From: Yamagishiella unicocca
Taxonomy: Eukaryota > Chlorophyta > Chlorophyceae > Chlamydomonadales > Volvocaceae
Reading direction: 5' to 3'
Length of the DNA stretch: 64,000 nt
Assembly (NCBI GenBank): GCA_003116995.1
Contig: BDSL01000190.1
Location: 1 to 64,000 of the forward strand
Numbering within the stretch: the first letter of the stretch is position 1; each line of letters begins with the position of its first letter. Under the pieces are notes generated by a model. It saw only the letters and a program-made list of their open reading frames with translations. It searched no databases and was not told the DNA's origin. A program made the position numbers and the translations under genes. This document shows, piece after piece, positions 26,695 to 33,835 of the stretch.

Positions 26695-27669
26695 CTACTC
26701 GTAGACATTTACACCATAATGTTCAAGAGCCATCCGACACGCGCACTCTTCAGCTGCCTTGCGCGTTCCACCACTACCGGCTCCAATGACATTGTTCCTG
26801 TTGTCTTTCACCAGAACGGAGAATTCGCTCCTTTTCATTGAAGATGATGGGGACTTGCGACTCCTCACCGCTGTCTTTGATGTATTATTGATATGCATTG
26901 CCGCACGGTCATCACAGAACGTGGGCTGGCAGTTAAAATTGTGCTGAAAGTATTTCAAGAGAATTTCTTTGCAATTGTTTTGAGTCAAAACAAGATCAGT
27001 GACATCTACATGTTCCTCGATGAAGTTGACCACCCATGTGCGTGTCTGCGCGTAGTCTGCCAGTGTGATGTACATTGCTCCCAGGAATGCTTCAAAGACA
27101 TCCTCGAGGATTTTCTTGTTCACACGCCCTTCATTCTCCTCAATTTGGCGCGATATGATGACATACCTGTTGAGCCCAAGTTTTAGTGAGAGATCCGCAA
27201 GCATCTGTCCATTGACAATCTTGCTTCGAAGTCGTGTAAGGAAACCTTCATTTTCATTGGGAAAGCGCTCAAAAAGATATTCTGCAACGATGATATTCAA
27301 GACGGAGTCGCCCAGGAATTCGAGACGCTCGTTGGATTCTTCTTGAAGTGGTAGACATTTGGGTGGGCAAAGTGCGTTGCCGCTCAGGAAGTTCTCGTTC
27401 TTGCGAGTACAGTATGATCGGTGCACAAAGGACTTGTAGAACTCGTTCATTTCTGTGTCTACTGCATCATCATCCAACCGCCCGTCCTCCAATCGAAATG
27501 TAACTCCGTATTTTGACAAGATGTTCCTGACCTCGGGGCGCGTAATGAGTCTATTTTTTAAGTTGTATGGCCTATTACTGGTATCTGCTCCACCACTGCT
27601 GTTCATAACATTCATAGTATTCGTAACATTCATAGTATTCGTAACATTCATAGTATTTGTAACATTCAT
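26695..27669 (-). CDS. rnc: Ribonuclease III
   Basis: The open frame begins at a GTG (27813), but the first ATG is 27669, inside an 18-bp repeat encoding NTMNVT; further ATGs lie in the same repeat. The RNase III domain carries the signature ERLEFLGDS (114-122; Glu117, Asp121) and the second acidic cluster ILEDVFEAFLGA (Asp190, Glu193), so catalysis looks intact. A dsRNA-binding domain ends the protein (FSVLVKDNRNNVIGAGSGGTRKAAEECACRMAL). It cleaves dsRNA. In giant viruses it may process viral transcripts or blunt host RNA interference (inference). Confidence 0.93.
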   Translation of the reverse strand: MNVTNTMNVTNTMNVTNTMNVMNSSGGADTSNRPYNLKNRLITRPEVRNILSKYGVTFRLEDGRLDDDAVDTEMNEFYKSFVHRSYCTRKNENFLSGNALCPPKCLPLQEESNERLEFLGDSVLNIIVAEYLFERFPNENEGFLTRLRSKIVNGQMLADLSLKLGLNRYVIISRQIEENEGRVNKKILEDVFEAFLGAMYITLADYAQTRTWVVNFIEEHVDVTDLVLTQNNCKEILLKYFQHNFNCQPTFCDDRAAMHINNTSKTAVRSRKSPSSSMKRSEFSVLVKDNRNNVIGAGSGGTRKAAEECACRMALEHYGVNVYE

Positions 27670-28033
27670 AGTATTCAGAGTATTCGTAGTACCCAATATA
27701 ATTTCAGTAACAGTTATTATAGTTTTTGTCGTTTGTCGTTTTGATTTTGAGGTAGTTTGAGATCGTTTGAGGTAGACTTGAGGTAGAGTTTGAGGTAGAG
27801 TTTGAGATCGCACACCTCACAATACTCTACATTCGTGAAATTACGACTTTATAGATCAATACTTCAATAGATCAATAGATCAATAGATCAATAGATCAAC
27901 GTAAAACTCACGAGTCCCAAAAACTCATGAGTCCCAATGAGTTTTGCATATATATTATTATCGCGGATTATTATCATGGAAGAGGTCTATTAAGTCCTTT
28001 AATTAAGTCCTTTAACCACCACCAACGCACATT
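27670..28033. repeat. Spacer with ATAGATCAAT and AACTCATGAG repeats
   Basis: After the RNase III leader (27720-27810, GAGGTAGAGTTT repeats), ATAGATCAAT units run 27851-27898. Near-identical AAAACTCACGAGTCCCAAAA and AAACTCATGAGTCCCAATGA follow (27901-27940), then AAGTCCTTTAATTAAGTCCT. No gene is visible. Confidence 0.6.
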
Positions 28034-28897
28034 ATGCCTGTCATTTCTCCCTCACAAGATGAAAGGCACGTAGAAGAACAACATGAATATCAACATAATG
28101 ATGATGGCAACATATATCACCCCTTCACGAAGGAAAAAGTGCGTGGTATGATTGCAAGTGGCGTCTCAAATGTAATTGGCAATTTGCTCAATGTCTTTGG
28201 ACAAAGTATATTGGGATTGAGTCCTCTTGTCAGCACAACTGTGTTCCTTCAAGGTTTTACGGGAATATTTGGCTATGCCCTTGATATATTGTTTGCAAAG
28301 GCGTCCTTCAATAGTCGCCATGTTCCTTACAAAGAATTTAGGACCCGTCTCAAATGGCTAATCAGATCATTTACGTCATCCTCATTCATGAAGTACATAG
28401 TGACCATCATCATTGACACACTTATTATGCTGGAATTTCTTCGTGCTGTATTAGATTTCTTGGATCAGAAAAATATCCAATTCAAGTTCCGGAATGAACT
28501 GTGTGCTGCGGTAGTCAGCCTCATAACGTTTATCCTGTACGTAAACGCTATGCGATTTGACTGGGCTTACCTCGACACTGAGAACGCGTTCATGAACAGT
28601 ATCATGATATCATTGGTGGCATTGACCATCATGATATTCTCTAGCAGTCGAAATGTGCGGTCTCAACAACTAACTGTCCAGAACCAGAAAGAACGTGTTA
28701 ATTGCATGTATTCTACTCCAAGCACGGTAAAGCACGCCATATCAGGCCCCGCATCGTCCCATACACCCAACTTTGTTACTGATACATCAAATGCCGCAGT
28801 AAGCGCAAGCATTAATGGTGGTGCAGAGAGCAGTACAATAGAGGTTCTTTTAACACCAGTGGATCGTCAATTTACCATTTGGTCACGTGAAATATAA
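28034..28897 (+). CDS. Polytopic membrane protein (287 aa)
   Basis: ATG start. A hydrophilic His/Glu-rich N-terminus is followed by a Gly-rich hydrophobic region (~37-85, NVIGNLLNVFGQSILGLSPL) and TM helices near 120-139, 155-173 and 189-203. The C-terminal 80 residues are Ser/Thr/Asn rich. Its size and layout resemble those of 25648 and 9261. No enzyme motif is present. Confidence 0.75.
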   Translation: MPVISPSQDERHVEEQHEYQHNDDGNIYHPFTKEKVRGMIASGVSNVIGNLLNVFGQSILGLSPLVSTTVFLQGFTGIFGYALDILFAKASFNSRHVPYKEFRTRLKWLIRSFTSSSFMKYIVTIIIDTLIMLEFLRAVLDFLDQKNIQFKFRNELCAAVVSLITFILYVNAMRFDWAYLDTENAFMNSIMISLVALTIMIFSSSRNVRSQQLTVQNQKERVNCMYSTPSTVKHAISGPASSHTPNFVTDTSNAAVSASINGGAESSTIEVLLTPVDRQFTIWSREI

Positions 28898-28942
28898 AAA
28901 AAAACAAACGCTTCAAAATCAAAAAAGTAAAATAGATATAAT

Positions 28943-29989
28943 ATGTCAACAAATATGTCAACAGATATGTCAACAAATCTGTCAACAGATATGTCAACAA
29001 TGACAAAGAATCCGCTTCTGGACCCGAATCCAAATCGGTTCTGCATATTTCCAATCCAACACGATGGCATATGGCGATTCTACAAGAAAGCGCTCGCAAG
29101 CATTTGGACAGCGGACGAGATCGACTTGTCTATGGATAAATGGGACGACCTCAAACCGGACGAGCAGCATTTCATCAAGTACATTCTGGCTTTCTTTGCG
29201 ACGTCAGATGGAGTCGTGAATGAGAACCTTGCATTGCGTTTCATGGGAGAAGTTCAATTACCGGAGGCAAGGTCCTTCTATGGATTTCAGATCGCCATGG
29301 AAAACATCCATGGAGAGACATATTCCCTTCTTCTTGACAATTACATTCGAGACAGAGAAGAACGGAATACGCTATTTAATGCCATTCAGACTATCCCATG
29401 CATCAAGAAGAAGGCTGATTGGGCACTTCAATGGATCCACTCGGAGAGCCAATTCGCCAAGCGCCTGATTGCATTTGCCGCTGTGGAAGGCATATTTTTT
29501 TCAGGGTCATTTTGCGCAATCTTTTGGCTAAAAAAACGTGGTCTGATGCCTGGTCTCTCGTTCTCAAACGAGCTCATTTCACGTGACGAGGGTCTACATT
29601 GTGATTTCGCTTGCTACCTGTACTCATCCTTGCTACCAGAGCATGAACGGTTAGAGAGCTCGGAGGTTTACGAAATTATCAAGGGCGCCGTCGACATCGA
29701 GAAGGAGTTTATCTGCGATGCACTGCCCGTCTCTCTTATTGGCATGAACAAGGATCTCATGCGAGACTACATCGAGTTCTGTGCGGATAGGCTTCTCGTG
29801 AATCTCAGTACTGATAAAATCTACAATACACCCAACCCGTTCCCATGGATGGAGTCCATTTCGCTGCAAGGCAAGACGAATTTCTTCGAGAAACGCGTGT
29901 CAGATTATCAGAAAGCGGGTGTGATGCAATCCCTCGATTCAAAAGTGGAGTCCGGGCGGCCTCTGTTTACTATGGATGAAGACTTCTGA
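28943..29989 (+). CDS. RNR2: Ribonucleotide reductase small subunit (class Ia R2)
   Basis: ATG in context TATAATATG; the first 19 residues are a repeat ([12 protein letters not shown]) from a 12-bp microsatellite that itself contains ATGs. By comparison with the known R2 family, the diiron ligands are Asp61, Glu120, His123, Glu182, Glu216 and His219, and the radical tyrosine is Tyr127 (ENIHGETYS). The C-terminal FTMDEDF matches the tail that docks onto the large subunit. The enzyme makes deoxynucleotides for viral DNA synthesis. The large subunit is not in this window. Confidence 0.96.
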   Translation: MSTNMSTDMSTNLSTDMSTMTKNPLLDPNPNRFCIFPIQHDGIWRFYKKALASIWTADEIDLSMDKWDDLKPDEQHFIKYILAFFATSDGVVNENLALRFMGEVQLPEARSFYGFQIAMENIHGETYSLLLDNYIRDREERNTLFNAIQTIPCIKKKADWALQWIHSESQFAKRLIAFAAVEGIFFSGSFCAIFWLKKRGLMPGLSFSNELISRDEGLHCDFACYLYSSLLPEHERLESSEVYEIIKGAVDIEKEFICDALPVSLIGMNKDLMRDYIEFCADRLLVNLSTDKIYNTPNPFPWMESISLQGKTNFFEKRVSDYQKAGVMQSLDSKVESGRPLFTMDEDF

Positions 29990-30051
29990 ACATACTCTGA
30001 ACGTACTCTGAACGTACTCTGAACGTACTCTGAACGTACTCTGAACATACT
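29990..30051. repeat. 11-bp tandem repeat ACTCTGAACGT at a convergent junction
   Basis: About six units (ACTCTGAACGT, with ACTCTGAACAT and ACTCTAAACAT variants) span the gap between the stop codons of RNR2 and the RNA ligase, running into the ligase 3' end. Confidence 0.9.
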
Positions 30052-31143
30052 CTAAACATATTCCTGATGTTTCAGGAACCATTTTTTGGCTACAGCACTG
30101 ATTGCACACTGTAACGAATGTGATTTCCATTGTCCCCTTTCAATTGTGTCACTTTCTTCCTTCAATATATCGGTGTACATCCAGGCAAGGAACTCTTCAA
30201 TTCCTTGATCTGACGTCTCTTGAAATGCTTGTAGACAGCGACTCTCAGTGATGACTAATCGAACAAACACCATCATGTCTTCGATTACCTTCGTTTTAAT
30301 AGGTGCCATGTCTTCGGGATGTTCGACACAAGTTGTGCTATGTTTCCCCCCTTTAACCTTGAACCAAAAACGACCATGGTTATACTTTAGGTCTCGAGGC
30401 TTCCACACGACCCCTTCACCTATACCAGATACGCCAAAGAACTTGCCAACCGGACATTCCTGCTCGACCTCCAGTGTTGCACGTATGACTGTTTGTTGTG
30501 CATCTTCGGGTGTGTAAGTATGTACAGTAACCTCAAAAATACGAAACTGCATAATATTATAAATCCGCATGGAGTGGTCACAAATGTCCGCGTAGTCAAA
30601 CATGTCAACCCATCGACCATCAATTTTGATATCAAATATGACAAACATGTGAGGAAGTCCTGTTATCGCTACATTTGACTGTATGTTGCCTCCACACCAT
30701 TCCCCAGAAAGCACAATCTCTCGAGATTGGGGTGCTTTGATTTGATTGAAGAGTCCAAGCAAATTACTTGTGCCAAATTCAGTCATTGCTGTTGCGAATC
30801 CCATATTGTCGCATTCAGGCGTCAATATTCTCTTTCGAGATTGAAAGTAAATCCGTTTGTCTCTGTTGTCTCTGTTGTCTCTGTTGTCTCTGTTGTCTCG
30901 ATTGACTTGGGTGCCTAGATTGTTGTTGCGACCACAACCACAATGACAACTATCACTGCAGGAACAAATAATGCTTAATGAAGGTCCTAGTACAAGTACA
31001 ATATCAGCATGCGATCCATGCAGTTTGACAGTTCCATAGTATGATAGCTTATCAATATGATGAAACGACAATTCACTCAGAACCGTCCTAAAATGTCTGA
31101 TGGACGGATATGCAATATGAGTATCATCAAAAATGGTCCTCAT
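30052..31143 (-). CDS. RNA ligase (Rnl2-like nucleotidyltransferase)
   Basis: ATG start, 363 aa. Covalent nucleotidyltransferase motifs are in order: motif I GTVKLHGS with Lys40 as the AMP acceptor, motif III-like FVIFDIKI (~167-174), motif IV EGVVWKP (243-249) and motif V WFKVKG (260-265). The KLHGS version and overall length fit RNA ligases of the T4 Rnl2/editing-ligase type more than DNA ligases. It would seal RNA nicks; the viral substrate is unknown. A Cys-rich stretch (CSCSDSCHCGCG) and an NRDNRDNRD repeat are inserted between motifs I and III. Confidence 0.85.
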   Translation of the reverse strand: MRTIFDDTHIAYPSIRHFRTVLSELSFHHIDKLSYYGTVKLHGSHADIVLVLGPSLSIICSCSDSCHCGCGRNNNLGTQVNRDNRDNRDNRDNRDKRIYFQSRKRILTPECDNMGFATAMTEFGTSNLLGLFNQIKAPQSREIVLSGEWCGGNIQSNVAITGLPHMFVIFDIKIDGRWVDMFDYADICDHSMRIYNIMQFRIFEVTVHTYTPEDAQQTVIRATLEVEQECPVGKFFGVSGIGEGVVWKPRDLKYNHGRFWFKVKGGKHSTTCVEHPEDMAPIKTKVIEDMMVFVRLVITESRCLQAFQETSDQGIEEFLAWMYTDILKEESDTIERGQWKSHSLQCAISAVAKKWFLKHQEYV

Positions 31144-31194
31144 ATTGCCTCCCCCTAGTAGTTTTAGATTTTGTATTAAATTCTTTAGACATCA

Positions 31195-31281
31195 TTATAC
31201 TTTTTGACTTTTTTTTGACTTTTTTGACATTTTTTGACATTTATTTTTTGACATTTATTTGACATTTAATCAATTATAGGA
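31195..31281. repeat. T-rich repeat TTTTTTGACATTTA downstream of the prolyl hydroxylase
   Basis: Imperfect units of TTTTTGAC(A/T)TT fill 31198-31268, directly after the stop of the minus-strand hydroxylase gene and upstream of the RNA ligase start. On the coding strand this is an A-rich tract that could aid transcript ending. Confidence 0.7.
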
Positions 31282-31902
31282 TCAAGTCTTGTAAGCTTTG
31301 GCATGTACCCATTTATTGCAGATCCATTTCTCTCCTTCTGATACGGGATTACCACCATGATACGCCTCATTGATGACAGTGTCGTTGTCGTCTGTCGACC
31401 AAAATACCGCAGCCTTTCCGGTTTGAGGTTTCACCGAGATATTGATTTTTGGAAAAACGGTTTCACCCCCCTTGAAATTATCGTTAAGATAAATGATGAT
31501 CGTGATTCTGCGAGGACCTCCATTGGCATTCATGCGACTACACTCTTCGGGACCACCCTCACAACAATCATAATGCGGTGAAAAGAAGCCACCTTCTGGG
31601 TATCTCAGAACCTGCAAATCTTCTTGGTTCTGTGCAGGCAACCCTGTTAACTGGGTAGTCATGACCGTTATTTTCTTCACAAGATCAGACATGGAATCGC
31701 TCAGCCATGCAGTATAGCTCTTGCGAGAATTGTTGTCAACCACATCGCTGGTTGCGCCATACACTTCGCTGCGATGCATTCCTGTTTTGTTTGCGAGTCG
31801 GATTATATCTTCGCACTCCTTTGCAGACAAGAAATTTGGAATTTCGTATAGTGTGTATGTCGGGCTGCCACGATGGATAATCTGACACTGTTGGACTGAC
31901 AT
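31282..31902 (-). CDS. Prolyl 4-hydroxylase-like 2-oxoglutarate/Fe(II) dioxygenase
   Basis: ATG start, 206 aa, the usual length of a single P4H catalytic domain. Fe(II) ligands are His110 and Asp112 (SPHYDCC) and His182 (AYHGGNPV). The 2-oxoglutarate anchor is Lys192 (GEKWICNKW). The jelly-roll strands RRITIIIYLND and GGETVFP are typical. It hydroxylates proline, in giant viruses perhaps in collagen-like or capsid proteins (inference). No signal peptide is seen. Confidence 0.92.
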   Translation of the reverse strand: MSVQQCQIIHRGSPTYTLYEIPNFLSAKECEDIIRLANKTGMHRSEVYGATSDVVDNNSRKSYTAWLSDSMSDLVKKITVMTTQLTGLPAQNQEDLQVLRYPEGGFFSPHYDCCEGGPEECSRMNANGGPRRITIIIYLNDNFKGGETVFPKINISVKPQTGKAAVFWSTDDNDTVINEAYHGGNPVSEGEKWICNKWVHAKAYKT

Positions 31903-32041
31903 ATGTCCCAGTGGATCGATGTACTATTATTATTTAATATCCTGTTTTTAATGACAAATGACAAAAAGAAACACAACATCGTCATTTTGATGATTGGTTG
32001 TTGGGAACATGAATTCGATGCAAATCAAAGTCGTCCTTGAA

Positions 32042-33478
32042 TCAAAAGAACCTCAATCGTTGTTTTGATTTTGTTTTCTTTTCTTCTGTTGGTTTTTGAG
32101 TTAGTTTTTGAGTTAGTTTTTGAGTTAGTTTTTGAGTTAGTTTTTGAGTTGGTTTTGGTTTTGGAGTTGGATATGGAAAGTTGACATTCAAAGTTAAACC
32201 ATCGGGTCTCTTTTGTTGTGTTTCACTATGAGTTGGATAAAGTAGATCAAAATTAGGCATCCGTTTCCTTACCCTAGGAGGGGAACTAGGAGGGGAATAA
32301 ACTTCTTCTACATTAGGCATCCGTTTCCTTACCCTAGGAGGGGAACTAGGAGGGGAATAAACTTCTTCTACATTAGGCATCCGTTTCCTTACCCTAGGCG
32401 TTGGGAGGGTATCATGAATTTGATTTACATCTGATTGTTTTTGTTTGTTTTGTTGTTTATTTTGTATGTCATGTGTGAGAACACTAGATTTAGATGGAAT
32501 AGAGTGTGGAGGAAGACTCCTATGAGATTCCTGAACTGGCGTTGTTGTATTATAAAACTTGCTCTCAGGAAGAAGTGAATTTAGAGAACTATAACTGTCC
32601 CGATGACCCTTTTGTTTGTTTTGTTGTTTATTTTGTATGTCATGTGTGAGAACACTAGATTTAGATGGAATAGAGTGTGGAGGAAGACTCCTATGAGATT
32701 CCTGAACTGGCGTTGTTGTATTATAAAACTTGCTCTCAGGAAGAAGTGAATTTAGAGAACTATAACTGTCCCGATGACCCATACTCATTCTGGCACTCAT
32801 ACTCATTCTGGTACTCATATTATTTCCGACACTTTGGTCCGTCGCTTTCGTAGTACCCCACTTGTTGCCAGGAAGGATTCGTTCTAGAGAACTATAAATG
32901 TCTTGTACAGAACCACGCTGACTCTTTCTGACACTCGTACTCTTTCTGACACTCGTACTCTTTCTGACACTCTGGTCCGGCGCTTTTGCAGTACCCCACT
33001 TGTTGCCAGGAAGGATTCGTTCTAGAGAACTATAAATGTCTTGTACAGAACCACGCTGACTCTTTCTGACACTCGTACTCCTTCTGACACTCTGGTCCGG
33101 CGCTTTTGCAGTATGCCTTTTGCTGGCAGGACGAATTTCATCTAGAGAAACCTCCTTAGTCTTTCTTATACTCTGGTTTTTTCTATCCCAACGGTCATCA
33201 ATCCGTTTTGGTTCTTGTTGTGTTTGTTTTTGTTTACTTTGTCCTTGCTGCCCTACGTCTTGTTCATTCAAGGCTCTTTGGTTCTTTTTGGTTCTTTGGT
33301 TGGTTCTTTGGTTCGTCAAGGTACCCCCATACGATTTACGACCATGTGTCCCTACTTTCTGTATGCTCCTCGTTCGCTTTGGTACTAGTTTTTCTCTTAT
33401 GGGACCGAGGGTTAGCATTGTACAATATATATTGTGGTCAAAAGATTTCACAAAGTGATCTCTACGGATCACAATCAT
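32042..33478 (-). CDS. Basic, repeat-built disordered protein (478 aa)
   Basis: ATG at 33478; a second ATG at 33418 (MLTLGPIREK) follows an ATATATATTG TATA-like stretch and may be the true start. The sequence is Lys/Arg/Ser/Gln rich without folded domains. It has three nested repeat sets: a ~57-residue unit (GHRDSYSSLNSLLPESKFYN onward) twice with apparently identical DNA, a unit with SSLERILPGNKWGT twice, and VRKRMPNVEEVYSPPSSPPR two to three times. The C-terminus repeats KLTQKLTQKLTQ. It could be a DNA-condensing or virion scaffold protein, but that is only inferred from charge. Confidence 0.65.
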   Translation of the reverse strand: MIVIRRDHFVKSFDHNIYCTMLTLGPIREKLVPKRTRSIQKVGTHGRKSYGGTLTNQRTNQRTKKNQRALNEQDVGQQGQSKQKQTQQEPKRIDDRWDRKNQSIRKTKEVSLDEIRPASKRHTAKAPDQSVRRSTSVRKSQRGSVQDIYSSLERILPGNKWGTAKAPDQSVRKSTSVRKSTSVRKSQRGSVQDIYSSLERILPGNKWGTTKATDQSVGNNMSTRMSMSARMSMGHRDSYSSLNSLLPESKFYNTTTPVQESHRSLPPHSIPSKSSVLTHDIQNKQQNKQKGHRDSYSSLNSLLPESKFYNTTTPVQESHRSLPPHSIPSKSSVLTHDIQNKQQNKQKQSDVNQIHDTLPTPRVRKRMPNVEEVYSPPSSPPRVRKRMPNVEEVYSPPSSPPRVRKRMPNFDLLYPTHSETQQKRPDGLTLNVNFPYPTPKPKPTQKLTQKLTQKLTQKLTQKPTEEKKTKSKQRLRFF

Positions 33479-33835
33479 TAATTCTCAGTGCCATCAATTA
33501 ACAAATGGAAAAATGGGAAAAACGCTGACAAGGCTTCGTGGGCCTTCGACCATAACCTGGCCCCAGGGTATGTACGCAGCGTTTGTGGTTATTCAAGCAG
33601 AGATCTGGTGGGCGTGAAGCAGCACCAGCAGGGCAGGGATTGCAAGGGACCAGGATCGATGGATATTGGCCTTGACCATGGTGCATGTTTTTCGAACAAA
33701 GCAGCAAAAAAAACAGCAGATATATATGATATCATGATATTGAAGGATTATGGAGCAATTATAGGTACAAAATGTTACCAAATAATGCTTCCACTTCTGT
33801 AATATAATATTTTATCATATTGCTTCAGTAATAAT
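33479..33835. other. Intergenic region with an unusually GC-rich core
   Basis: Positions ~33530-33690 are clearly GC-richer than surrounding spacers and free of tandem repeats. Frames open on both strands start only with GTG/TTG or lack protein character, so I do not call a gene. It could be a decayed gene or a structured RNA. The final 100 bp are AT-rich promoter sequence of the helicase gene. Confidence 0.4.

Noticed and set aside
33488..33802. 104-codon plus-strand frame before the helicase gene
   Set aside because: Starts only with GTG, has no recognisable domain, and competing frames exist on the other strand. Kept only as a GC-rich spacer.
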